Shown here in pieces: positions 12,876 through 26,563 of a stretch of 64,000 bases of DNA; within the stretch, counting starts at the first letter, position 1, and every line of letters starts with the position of its first letter. The position numbers were made by a program, and so were the translations under genes. The notes under the pieces are model-generated. The model made no database searches, was not told the origin of the DNA, and was given only the letters and a program-made list of their open reading frames with translations. This DNA is from Bryopsis sp. KO-2023 (Eukaryota > Chlorophyta > Ulvophyceae > Bryopsidales > Bryopsidaceae), in the NCBI GenBank assembly GCA_030272585.1, contig BSYQ01000001.1:806001-870000 (forward strand), in the 5' to 3' direction.

Positions 12876-13957
12876 GTTTGATGCCTTGATTCTGATCAAC
12901 GCTAGGATGAGAAACATAGGAACCGGCAGAAACTGCAGTTCTAAGATGGGATTTCGTCATGGATTAGGCAATGGGATGAAGGTGATGGTTTTGTAGAGGT
13001 AGGGATGCTTTTGTAATGAAATGTAGAGAGGATTTTACCACCTTGGGTTGAAATCTGTTAAGTCGCAGCATCGTTTCCAGCACAGTGGTGGAGTAAAGTT
13101 CAGTTGTGGGTACCCACTACTGTATCCGGAGTTATCTTGAGAAACGACCCAGCTCAACTTCTCCCCACAGGCCTGCATCTACATTTTCAATCATGCTCTC
13201 TTTTGTCTCGTGCATGTTCTTTCATTTCAGGAAGAAACTTGGGGATACCGTCGGTTTTCACCTAGAGTTTTTTCTTGTCTTTTTGAAAGTGCACATGTAG
13301 GTATTCATGCTTTATTTCCATATCATGAAATTCATCCATTGGGATTTCAAAACCACTGTTGTAATGTTGAAACTCTGACAACAGTGGCCTTCAACAAGGT
13401 GAATAACGAACAATGTGGATAGTTAATCCTTGCCCCTGTCTTAGAATCATGACACCAACTTCGTGGGTACAACGCCACCAAGAAATAGGAGGGAGCATTG
13501 GAAAGTTGAGCAGACCTGCACTCCACACATCTTGCAGGTGTTCTTGCAGAATTCTTTCAATCAGATCTTTTCCCCACATCATTTTACCAAAATGCAGAGA
13601 GCTCAAAACACGTCCACGAAGGAAAGGAAATTCCAATCAGATCTTTTCCCCACATCATTTTACCAAAATGCAGAGAGCTCAAAACACGTCCACGAAGGAA
13701 AGGAAATTCCAGAGGGATTTTTTACAGGCACAAACCCTCCCACCGATCAACATCAACGCCACATTCTTCGCAAAGTTTTGCATCAAAAAATCACAACCGT
13801 TAAAAAATAACCAACACTTTCAACATTCTATCGAACCCTTCAGCCATCAAACATGAAATATCGAGTTGAAAAAGACCTTGAACAAGACCTTGAACACACT
13901 CACACACTCACTTCCACACCCCAAAATCACCCCCACTGTTTCCCAAGAGATCAACAA
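12876..13957. other. Convergent intergenic region between UBL5 and proline iminopeptidase
   Basis: This contains the 3' ends of both genes and a tandem duplication listed separately. A minus-strand open frame at 13391-13636 overlaps the duplication. It has no recognisable domain and no clear splice link, so it is not called. Confidence 0.5.
13558..13710. repeat. 76-bp direct tandem duplication, two copies
   Basis: The unit starting at 13558 recurs at 13634 with no difference I can see, ending near 13710. The unit length is not a multiple of three. The near-identity of the copies indicates a recent local duplication. It lies between UBL5 and the 3' end of the peptidase gene. Confidence 0.9.
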
Positions 13958-16727
<2,770 letters not shown>

Positions 16728-17224
16728 TTTTTCCCCTCGTTTGCAGCGGAGCCAGCCAGCTTTATGAGTAAGCCTCCGATCGATGTGTCCAATCACAATT
16801 GTTTTTTGTTTTCAGTTCGGGGGGTTGGTGGAGCCACAACGTCGGTTGCACAGCCAGGAAAAAAAAAATCCCCTTTCTTATGTGGTGGGGGAGGAAAACC
16901 TTACAAAAACACCTCAAATAACTAATAATAACAAGGTCTGACATGATGCCAAAACACTTCAGGATGTGTCCCTGGTTCTGACCATACAAAAAGTCCAAGA
17001 ATTACAACAATCTTCCAATTTTTTTCCTTTTCTAATGCAGCTCAAATAGACCTCACATTTTCCACACCCCGCCCTCTTTCTTTTCTACATTTCCCCCCTA
17101 ATTCCTGATAAAACTGTACATTTCCTTTTTTTTTTAAGCACGAGCTTATTTACAAGGGCAACTCTAACCCTAACCACCCCCCCCCTCCAGCCCACCCCCC
17201 TTGTTCCCTTTTTTTTCATGCACG
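16728..17224. other. Intergenic: peptidase upstream region and CYFIP 3' region
   Basis: AT-rich, with pyrimidine runs and a C-rich tract near 17175-17205. A two-unit CCCTAA-like motif occurs near 17167; this is far too short to be telomeric. No exon seen. Confidence 0.5.
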
Positions 17225-20200
17225 CTAAGGCTCGTCATAGCCATATCTGCGTTTTATGTTTTGGAGTTTCTTGTGATTATGGAGTCCTTTGTGAGTCCGT
17301 CTGGTGAACCTTGGAGAAAGCAATGCTGATGTCGTCCCCGTCCCAACTTTCCGCCGATAAGGTTCGGTGGATGCTGCTCGCTTGGCAGCCCTGGAATGAA
17401 GTTTATCATGGCTCCCGTCCGAATCGTTCGAAAACCCCGATTTTGCACTCCCCCGATGCCCGTAATAACTGACAGGAGAAGGCGAATTGAACTTTGTCGG
17501 CGGCATAGGCAATTTAGAAGCACCCTGGCCGCCAGCATCCCCGAAGAACCCGATCAAGGGGGGGTCTTCCTGACACTCAACCCCGGAGTTTGATTGCTCT
17601 TTGACTCGATCCATGACTGACACGATCAAACTGACATGGTTCCAGACAGCCACCCACTGGGTGATTCTGGATTGAAATTCCCGAACATCCACCGAAATGG
17701 GGTTCCCGAGCAGGGTTTCCAGCGAGGATGCATGATTGAGTCGAGATGCCCAGTTGCACGCCTCCCAGTCGGTGTCTTGTCCTAGCAACCCAACTATGAT
17801 TCTCGACGCCCAAACCATCCCATCACCGACAGTTCCATCCTGAAACTCATTCTCGGAGCCATAAGCACCCCACATGAAAAACAGAACAGAAATAGAGTAG
17901 TGGAGCCGGTGCATCCATTCGGAGCTCTCTGGGAAGCCGCTCCATTCCCGCAGCGATTCTTGAATAACCCTGATCCCTCTTGAAGCAAAACTTTCGGATT
18001 CATCTGACGATCCCCCCCCACTCTGGGTTGCTTTCAGTTGGTCCACAGCCTCTTGGCACAACAATAGCTCCCCCGATTGCCTAATCACCGACATCGATTC
18101 TTCCCCGATCGAAAAACTGACTTTTGATCCCACCACTGTGTCCATCATTTGCAGAAATGCGATGGCATTTCCGACAGCCTCCATCCTCGCTAATGGTTCC
18201 CTCCAAATTTTGTGCTCCGTTTTGAACTGATGGAGACTGCGGACAATCGACGAAAGCAAATCCTTGAATTTCACTCCGCCAGGCTCCACCACATCGCTGC
18301 TGTCCAGTATATCCAGCACCCCTTTCAAGCTCCCCATCATGATTTCGGAATCCAGCTGGTCGGAGATCCATTTGAGAATGATTTGAACCAAACGCTCGAC
18401 CCCATCCCATCGCAGCAACATGGCCAGCGACCTCACATGGTCCATTCCAAAATTCTTGCCAGTCGCACGCACCACTGGACTTGAACCTGGGTTGGAACTC
18501 TGCATGGACGACGTGATTTGAAAGCCCAAAAACTCGATGGAAAATGTATGGAAATGAAAATTAACCAGCAATCCGTTCAGGATGGAGCTGGAGAGGAATC
18601 GAGATGTGGGGCCAGTGGCATCCGGAGTGAAAATGTCGGTCCATGAACCCAATGGGAGGTGTTGAGCCAGCAATGAATGCACATGACGAAGGATTTGGAC
18701 CGATTTCCCAACGGAAAGAACGATCGATGGAGTGCTGGGTTCGTCCATTAACTGGACAGCTTCTTGGAATGCCGACGACAGCGTTTCATTCACTTTTTGG
18801 ACCAGAATGGCATTCACATCCACATGGCACCCAGCCAATCGTATCGACCCCATCCTGAACAACACATTATATCTTCTATGGATTTTCTCCGAGCTCAACG
18901 GGGTAGCATCGCAATGGAATCGGCCCAACACGTTCCTACAGGCACGCACCCTGAAATCTGCAATAGCCCGTTGAACCACCCCATCCAACGCTCGATCCAA
19001 AGCTTTCAGAGCTTCTTCCCTGATTTCTAGATAGATGTGCTGGACCCTGAAATCCTGGAGCGCTTTTTGACTTCCATCCTCGTAAATGCCGATGGCCGTC
19101 AGAACCGAATCCATGCAAACCCCATAGGCAGAATCGAGAGCAGCATTGGCCAGCATCAACGGAACCCCTTCGAAGGGCAAATCCAGCATCAGCCCGTGAG
19201 CATCATAGTCCATTTCCCGGAAACACAACCCCGATAAATCCGCAATTTCCTTAAGCTGAGATTCTGACCCGAGGGCGACCTCCAACATGTGCAAAGTCTT
19301 GACAAAATCACGAGATTCCTTTATCACCCCACCCGCCAACCCCGCCGAATTTTTCCCAAACCCAAACCGCGATCTCGGAATCGAGCTCCCTCCAGCATGT
19401 ATCAATTGCTCCACTAGATTTCTCATCTCGATGAGGCAACTTATATTGGCCGGGTCAAACCCATCGCCCAAAATATCCGAACCCAGGCCGAATCCCTGCT
19501 CCCTGCTCTCCCCCACGAACAGCCTCTTACTGGACTTCTGCAAATTTCCGACCAATTCTTGGATCTTCCCATCCACCGATTGTCTCGGCTTTCTGAGGAA
19601 ATGAGCCAGGTATTTTCGGCAAACCCTCCTGGATTTTTCTTGAAGCAACGGGAAAAGAACTCCCCAAGCTCTTCGGAACAATCCTGCGAGGCCTCTTATG
19701 CACGACATGATCTCAAGCACCATTGGCAAATCCTCTGGCTCAAACGTCTTGATGGAATGCTCCCTGTCAGTCTCATCCCCGGTGGTTGGCCTTGCTTTTC
19801 GCCACGCATAGAGATTCAAGACCTTGCAGTGCCAGGAGGACAAATGCTCCAGAGCCCTCAACGAAACTTCAAGCGCACCTTCGCAAACCTGGCCAACAGG
19901 GAATGCAGATTCTGGGTAAGTTGATTGCAAGGAAATGGTGGATTTCAACATGTTCACTTAGTCATCAAATCCATCAAATTTGTAATATTTCTTTTTTTCT
20001 GAATCCAAAGCTGTGTGCCTTAACTTCAAGCTTTGTGAATTTTCGGGGATGAGAAATCGTGTTCTGTAGTTGCTTCTTCTTGTTAAATTATTTGGATAAA
20101 TACGTAGATGTGACGAGCTCTTATTATCAATCCTTTCCCCGTTTCAAACAGCTGTGTATTTCCTTTTTTTTTTTTTTTAGAGTTTGAACCATATTTTCAT

Positions 20201-21465
20201 TCGTTGAAAGCATCTCTAGCAACTGAAATCAATGCAGAATGGCAAAATTTTATTCAAATACCAAAAAAAATTTAAAGTTTTTCAATCTTTAATCCCATCC
20301 TTGATATCATAAATTTCAATCCATCATAGTTTTTGATGGCTTCGCATTTCATTTCTAGGGCAATTTCATGCTGTGCTGTAGGTTTTACCTGCACTGGTTG
20401 TGTTGGCTCCTGCTTGGTTTTCTCGGCTTCCCTCAACAGGTGAACGAAACCTTCACACAGGAAGTCATGAACTTCCCTGGACTCCCTCAACCCCAACCTG
20501 AGCGAAAACTGGCCGTCCAGCCGCTGCAAGCCCTTCTTGTCGAGCTCCTCCAAAGGCACGGCCCACTGCTTCTTGAAGTCCTTCCCCGCTTGGACTCTTC
20601 GTAACGGCTCAGCGAGCACCACTGGCAAATCGCCAATCCCTGGCACTACGGGATGTTTCCGCAACAGCTTCGAACACAGTTCAATCTGGCGCGGGGTGAG
20701 CCCCTCGTCCAGCGGGGATTGCCTGTTCAGGAACGAATGCAGGTAAAGCACAATTGGCAGCGCCTGGAGGAGGGGATATCGCTGATGCGCCAATACGTAT
20801 GGAGCAAAGACGTCACCCCCCCCTTGCAGCGTTCGATTGATGAAATCAGTCAGGTGCGCGAGGACGGTTGCGGCGTGGGGCACGTCGCTCAGCGCTTGCA
20901 AGAGTTCGTTCAATATGGACCAAGGCATGGTGACGAATTCCCTGACGGTCTGGCAATTCTCAAGGCGCGTCGACCAGTGGGCCAACTCCGCATCCTGGTT
21001 TCCCGTCGATGCCACAACTTTTTGCAGCGCGCTTTCGTAGAGCTGGCAATCCAACGCCAGCGACACCTTTCTGTCTTTCACCACGTCCAGCAAATGCACC
21101 AAAGCGAAGGCCCTTGCAAGGGAAAAAGCGACGCCCGATAGAGTAACTCCATGCTCGGTCTGCGCCAGGACCCCGACTGCCAGACGAATTTCAGCGAGCA
21201 GAGTGCCATGGAATTCGTAAAGCTCCTGAAACAAGGAGAACTCGTCTTCGAACAACAGGCAAAGGGATCTGCAGAACTTGATCACACAGTCCACGTTTCC
21301 TGCATTCGACACCGCCCTGGCGACGCTCCTGTGAACGTAGACCGAGCCTAGCAGACGTCTTCCAGAGCTACAAGCGCTATCGAGACGGTCTGCTGCTTCC
21401 CGTTCCTGGCTCCTTGTTTCGCTCGTTGCCATGCTATGTAGAAGGCTGGCTGGACGATTCTTCAT
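17225..21465 (-). CDS. CYFIP/SRA1/PIROGI subunit of the WAVE/SCAR regulatory complex
   Basis: CYFIP/SRA1 links Rac-GTP to the WAVE/SCAR complex and so to Arp2/3-driven actin polymerisation. Two large exons: 20389-21465 (start ATG 21465, or 21432 in the same frame) and 17225 to about 19888. Joining CAG|gtaaaa to an acceptor at 19888 keeps phase 0. Exon 1 matches the family's N-terminal half, including the stretch around VVPGIGDLPVVLAEPLRR, which parallels 'VVPLFGDMQIELARYI'. Exon 2 begins with EHLSSWHCKVLNLYAWRK (family 'LLSQWSAHVMEVYSWK'), continues through GSIRLAGCHVDVNAILVQKV (family 'LLGRSIDLNRLITQRV') and reaches GDGMVWASRIIVGLLGQ (family 'GDGLHWAGCMIIVLLGQ'). The total is roughly 1,250 residues, typical for CYFIP. 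The last ~100 residues are a basic, Ser-rich tail unlike animal or plant members. The extreme N-terminus appears shorter than usual. Confidence 0.9.
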
Positions 21466-21839
21466 CTTGGCGAGCGCTCGAGGCGATCATGACTCAGTTC
21501 GCCAGCGAGCTGATCAAACGCCCAGCGAATTTTTTTATAATTCACTGGGGGGGGCCGCCCGAAAAAGGAGTTGATTTCCTTCCAAAAGCTTTACGCGTCT
21601 GCTGGGTAAGCACCGTGAGGGAAAGTTGAAAAGAAGTCTGGAGGACAAGGTTTGTCAAGGTGCAATGACGGGCAAAATCCCTTGTGCAAGGCGGGCTTTG
21701 CCTTGGTATGACTCACGGGATCGTATCAAGACTCTTGATTCAACAGAAGCGAAGTACATGTGGTCATCCCGTACGGTGACCACGTGAATCCGATTGGGTG
21801 CCTCAGTCAGAGCATCAGCAGATGCTGGGACCGATTGAG
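21466..21839. promoter_or_regulatory. Upstream region of the CYFIP gene
   Basis: 374 bp between the CYFIP start codon and the left inverted-repeat arm. It presumably holds the promoter and 5' leader. No clear motif was identified. Confidence 0.35.
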
Positions 21840-22523
21840 GAGTTATCTGGTGGTCCTAAAAAGGGGGGTAGCGTGCGCCCATCAGGGATACAAAAAAGGG
21901 GGGGTGGCGGAGCACCGCGGTCCGCCCTACTCCCAGGTGAGACATTTGCGAATAGCTGACTCACTCGCGACCATTTTCATTGCGCGACGCAATCTCGCCA
22001 CTGCTTTCTTTGCTGAAACGAACGCGGGCGAGACTGAGGCCAGGTGGACTCCGTTAGAAAGAGCGAACGACGGCGACGGCGACGACGACGACTGCGAGTG
22101 CTGAAAGAAGTGAGTGCCTGTTTGTATGTCGTTCGGAAACAGAAGTGGTCGAAGGGAGGTTCGACTCCCCCTCTGTTCCAGATTTCGTCCCTTGCTTTCC
22201 GTCTTTCCCTCTCGTTCGATCGCCTGCGTACGCATGAGATGTACGCGCGCGCGTGCGTCGTGGTTCGCCCGTCGCCGACATCGTCGTCGCTCGTCTTTTC
22301 TATCGGTGCGCACTGCCCACGCGCCATCAGCGGAGACCCTCACACTCTTCCCCACGACAGGCGACGAGTTCCGAAGCTCGCCAAGCTCGAAACTCCTCCT
22401 CGCCAACCTGCTTTTCTCCCTGTGACGACCGGACGACCGGGAGAAACCAACGCTGGCGGATTGGCAACTGTGAGGGAGCTTGGAGGTGGTGATATGAGGT
22501 AGGGCTGAGGGTTTGTTTATTTT
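21840..22523 (+). repeat. Left arm of a 684-bp inverted repeat (identical to the right arm)
   Basis: Position x here is the complement of position 48136-x on the right, so 21840 pairs with 26296 and 22523 pairs with 25613. Every stretch I compared is identical, including the A6-G7 homopolymers near 21892-21904 and the GAC/GGC codon-like run near 22073-22096. The arm is GC- and CpG-rich, unlike the AT-rich surroundings. That leaves few stop codons, so overlapping open frames of up to 159 codons appear on both strands; they are low-complexity (Arg/Ser-rich) and I do not call them genes. A pol III B-box-like string lies at 22158-22168. Confidence 0.95.
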
Positions 22524-22787
22524 GTACCAAGTACCTGTGGAGTGCCACTGGCAAATGTATCACACAGGCAATTATTTTAGGTTTCCTTTGTTTTTTTAAT
22601 TTTGTCCTTTTTCTTACTTTGGAGGGGTTTGTCAATTCACTACCTAAGGGAAACCGGACAAGAACCCTTACAAAATGGTGCACCTCTCCTCCAGGGGTCA
22701 TGCAAATACAATTTGTTCTTTTTTTCAATCCAGATCTAACAAGGTCTGAAGGATGATAGGATAATCTGAATCGTTCCATTCAGTAGC

Positions 22788-22949
22788 ATGGATCTTGAGC
22801 GAGATTTCCTACTGATGCTGACAAAAAAAGGTAGAGTCAAGAAAACTCCTTGCTCCACTTCCAAGGAAGAAATTGCTTGGGTTTGTTGGTATGCTTTTTT
22901 CAGGAAGGGGATGTTATATTCGGTGCAAAACATTGGTGTGAATTCATGA
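22788..22949 (+). CDS. Small open frame inside the inverted-repeat interior, unrecognised
   Basis: Starting with ATG at 22788, about 53 codons begin MDLERDFLLMLTKKG and end at TGA near 22947-22949. The frame contains mixed charged and hydrophobic residues rather than simple sequence. A possible donor (Ggtagag) follows TKKG, so the frame may be a first exon with retained intron sequence. There is no recognisable domain. It may be spurious. Confidence 0.2.
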   Translation: MDLERDFLLMLTKKGRVKKTPCSTSKEEIAWVCWYAFFRKGMLYSVQNIGVNS

Positions 22950-23786
22950 AAAGGGTTTTTTTTGAAGAGCTGCAGGCTCATATCATTAATGTGAGGAGTT
23001 GAGGGACGATCATTCTCGATGAGATCTAATTTGAAACAAACCCCTGGTCAGGGGTTTCGACATTTCAACCTGTTGCTGAATTTTTGGCATTGCTTGTGGC
23101 TGGTTGAAGTTGAAAAGAAGAAACCTTTCAGGTGATATCGTGTGTGTATCCAGGCAAAGAAGGGCGAGGTCCAGATCATGAACATTCTGCTACATGAATC
23201 TTTGCTTTATCAACGGATAGAACGAACGCACCAACCAGTGTGTTGTGGGTTGGGAATTTGATTATAATATTCAAATTCAAGTGTCTCAGGGAGGGTTAGG
23301 TGGTGTTCAGAATAGAAGGGATGGGCTGAACAGGAAGAACATGGACACAATTTGAGTTACAGGAAATTCAGTGCATGGATGGAGGGGTTTTTCTGGAAAT
23401 GTTCGTTTCGCCCGACAAGGAGGGCTGTCTGGTTGAGAATCACTAGGTGGCGGTATTTTGTTTTTTTTCCTTCGGTGTGTTGGTGCAGGAACTGTGCATT
23501 GGCTTGTGTTCTGGAACCCTATCAAGTCTTTGTCCCCCTTTTGTTGGAATGGGGCAGAGAATTACTGCTGAATTGTTGAGAGTTGAGTTCGATATCAGTT
23601 AGCAATCAGTTTGGCTGAATGATGGGCTAGGTCTTTCCCCTGTTTGGTCTCAATGTAACTAAATAAATCAGCACAAGTAAAAGAACACAGAGAAACCTCG
23701 TTCGTGATCCATGAAACATGAGAAAAAGAAAGAGAACAAGGGGAGAAACCCTAGAGACAATTGTCAAACCACAATAGGAGAAGGGG

Positions 23787-24452
23787 AATCAAACTCTTCT
23801 GTGCCCCACCCTCTATCCCCACCCTGAAGAAACTCGTCGTGAATGGAAATTTCCAGTACAATAGAACACATGTCACATCATTCGATAGAGACGTACAACG
23901 TTCACCCATCGAGCACTCGACTAAATTTGGAAGACTCGAAAGATATGTACCTGAATGATTTCGGATGAACATAAAAATTTGCATACATAAACTCTTACAT
24001 TATTAAATCATTCTCACAAAAATTCAGCTCCATCTGAAAACATCATCACAGTGAGGTGAGGTCCGTTCAACTTAGAAAATCAAGTTTTCTTTTAAGCGAG
24101 TCTTTAGCTCTTTCGGTCCAAACAAACCTCACCTCACTGTGATGATGTTTTCAGATGGGGCTGAAATTTTGTGAGAATGATTTAATAATGTAAGAGTTTG
24201 TGTATGCAAATTTTTATGTCCATCCGAAATCATTTAGGTACATATCTTTCGAGTCTTCCAAATTTAGTCGAGTGCTCGAGGGGTGAACGTTGTACGTCTC
24301 TATCGAATGATGTGACATGTGTTCTATTGTACTGGAAATTTCCATTAACAATCAGTTATTTTTTTATTCATTGTCGAGTTTCTTCAGGGTGAGGAATCCC
24401 CACTGGGGATGGTGGCTCATGGAGAGGGTGGGGAACAAAAGAGTTCAACCCA
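23787..24452. repeat. Fold-back (palindromic) element: two imperfect inverted arms around a ~63-bp spacer
   Basis: The left arm (about 23787-24062) is the reverse complement of the right arm (about 24126-24452), with small differences. These include a stretch inserted in the right arm between GGAAATTTCCATTAACAA and CGAGTTTCTTCAGGG, and divergence in the outer ~80 bp. The inner ends are GTGAGGTGAGGT and ACCTCACCTCAC. The transcript or single strand would fold into a very long hairpin. It resembles a fold-back MITE or a young palindromic duplication. It lies wholly inside the larger inverted repeat. I read no coding sequence in it. Confidence 0.85.
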
Positions 24453-25127
24453 AAACGAAAATGACATTTCTGGACTCGTGATGCAGTCCGACGAATGAGT
24501 GGTGCCTGATGGGAGAAATATGGGAATGAACAGCATCGATATATCAAGACTCTTGAACACACCAATTTGAGTTTTTACACACAGTCCACCAGTCTATGTT
24601 TCCTGACTTTACAACACCGTCGATGATGAAGCCCCATATCTTTCAGAAATGGAATCACTCAGCCCAGGACAAAGCAGTGAAAATTTTCCAACTATTTCTT
24701 TTCCCCAAAACTCTGTGCACTCGATCATTCCTGAATTTCATCCCCTTGGACCTAAATCGTCAAGTTTCAAGGCTGAACCAGAAAATTTCTGAGAAACTCC
24801 CAAGACCAATGAGCCTGTTTCAAATACATCACTTCACGCTGGCAACCCAGGCATAGATTGGTAGTACCAATTTGGTACACTATTGATGGACATCCTTGTC
24901 ACCATGCCATTCAGTGAAACAACGATCCGCTCTGATTTCTTGGACACCGTCCCACCAGCTGCATAGTAAACTTACTCAGGGTCCATGCTGCATGGAACGA
25001 TTCTAGGTATCCTTCAGACCGGGGTAAAAACAAAACAAAAAAGCATGTAGGGAAAAAAACAGGGACATGGTGTATGCGGAATCAGAGCAGCAAACAAATC
25101 ACTTATTTTCAAAAAAATAGCACTCAC

Positions 25128-25241
25128 CCCACATTGGGTCAATGTGTATCCGTTTGTTCTGGAATCTTTCAAAAGAAGTTCAGTGAAAGACATATGGTTT
25201 CCGACAGCAGTGGCAGCCCGGTGTAATGCCGCTAATCCATC
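25128..25241 (-). CDS. Ankyrin-repeat exon of an otherwise unresolved gene
   Basis: A 114-bp, phase-0 exon (38 codons) lies between an acceptor gttttcaag at 25242 and a donor gtgagt below 25128. It encodes DGLAALHRAATAVGN followed by SFTELLLKDSRTNGYTLT. This matches the ankyrin consensus DGxTALHxAAxxGN with the following helix ending in LLL. Ankyrin repeats mediate protein-protein contacts. Neighbouring minus-strand exons probably exist (candidates near 24840-24980 and 25290-25360) but could not be joined with certainty. It is the only recognisable protein domain inside the inverted-repeat island, and could belong to a host gene caught between the arms or to a duplicated fragment. Confidence 0.5.
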
Positions 25242-25612
25242 CTTGAAAACAGAAAGGCACTCCCCTCGACAAACAAAGAGATGAAATCATCTAACTGCTG
25301 CGTTGCTGTGAATGTCTTCTCCCATCTCTTCTTTCCCATAGCCTGCACACAACAAATTCACAGTTCTTTTCTGTCTTCCCCGATACTCAAATATATCTAA
25401 TGTTGGCCTCCCCCCAAAAAAATATGAAGAAACTATTGAAAAAAAGGAATAAATATATGTTCCAATAAGAAAAATTCCTCTCAAGCAATTTCGGCATCAG
25501 AGCTTTGGCAGGTTCACTCTTGAGACACTGGTTGCTCAGTCATTTGCATCTATTCCTGATTCATTTTGTTGAGGCCCGTAATGTATTCATCAGAAGAAGA
25601 GAGACTTCTTAA

Positions 25613-26296
25613 AAAATAAACAAACCCTCAGCCCTACCTCATATCACCACCTCCAAGCTCCCTCACAGTTGCCAATCCGCCAGCGTTGGTTTCTCCCGGT
25701 CGTCCGGTCGTCACAGGGAGAAAAGCAGGTTGGCGAGGAGGAGTTTCGAGCTTGGCGAGCTTCGGAACTCGTCGCCTGTCGTGGGGAAGAGTGTGAGGGT
25801 CTCCGCTGATGGCGCGTGGGCAGTGCGCACCGATAGAAAAGACGAGCGACGACGATGTCGGCGACGGGCGAACCACGACGCACGCGCGCGCGTACATCTC
25901 ATGCGTACGCAGGCGATCGAACGAGAGGGAAAGACGGAAAGCAAGGGACGAAATCTGGAACAGAGGGGGAGTCGAACCTCCCTTCGACCACTTCTGTTTC
26001 CGAACGACATACAAACAGGCACTCACTTCTTTCAGCACTCGCAGTCGTCGTCGTCGCCGTCGCCGTCGTTCGCTCTTTCTAACGGAGTCCACCTGGCCTC
26101 AGTCTCGCCCGCGTTCGTTTCAGCAAAGAAAGCAGTGGCGAGATTGCGTCGCGCAATGAAAATGGTCGCGAGTGAGTCAGCTATTCGCAAATGTCTCACC
26201 TGGGAGTAGGGCGGACCGCGGTGCTCCGCCACCCCCCCTTTTTTGTATCCCTGATGGGCGCACGCTACCCCCCTTTTTAGGACCACCAGATAACTC
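25613..26296 (-). repeat. Right arm of the 684-bp inverted repeat
   Basis: This is the reverse complement of 21840-22523 with no difference found in the stretches compared. The same CpG-rich composition and overlapping Arg-rich open frames appear here on opposite strands. It ends 268 bp before the RlmN stop codon, so it lies in the downstream flank of that gene. Confidence 0.95.
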
Positions 26297-26563
26297 GGTT
26301 GAGACGTAACCAACTTCACAGGAATGTCCAGTCCGATTTGGGGTATTAACGAAGTCATGTCCTTGAGGCAGTCAATGTATATTGTCTATTGTGTTGAATG
26401 GAAAACACTGCAGGATTGAAGGCCGATGTGTTCGAAAAGAATAGTACAGAAAAACAATCTCTGCAAGCCATTGGATCCATTTCCATAAAGCAGTTCGTTT
26501 GCTTCTTCCTCCATTCGTTGTCTAAGAAATTCCGACTGCAATAACGAGTCGACACTGGGAAAA

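Larger units (their letters stand above)
21840..26296. mobile_element. Putative composite element: 684-bp inverted arms flanking 3.1 kb, family unknown
   Basis: Two identical inverted arms bound 22524-25612. TTGAG occurs just outside the left arm (about 21834-21838) and again two bases outside the right arm (about 26299-26303); this could be a 5-bp target duplication, or chance. No transposase, integrase or reverse transcriptase was recognised inside. The interior carries a fold-back element (23787-24452) and an ankyrin-like exon (25128-25241). A non-autonomous terminal-inverted-repeat transposon, a segmental inverted duplication, or an assembly artefact all remain possible. The near-perfect arms argue for a recent event or ongoing gene conversion. 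Confidence 0.45.

Noticed and set aside
13391..13636. Minus-strand open frame overlapping the tandem duplication
   Set aside because: No domain or splice signal, and the 76-bp duplication shifts the frame, so a conserved protein is unlikely.
17160..17190. Telomere-like CCCTAA units
   Set aside because: Only about two units, next to a C-rich tract; this does not indicate a chromosome end or an interstitial telomere.
22080..22190. Possible tRNA gene in the inverted arm
   Set aside because: A perfect B-box is present, but no A-box at the right spacing, no matching acceptor stem and no anticodon arm could be drawn.
22044..22502. Open frame of 152 codons in the left arm (and its copy at 25634-26092), plus overlapping frames up to 159 codons on both strands
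   Set aside because: Several overlapping frames on both strands arise from GC-rich sequence with few stop codons. The products are Arg/Ser-rich, low in complexity and lack domains, so identical copies in both arms only reflect the repeat.
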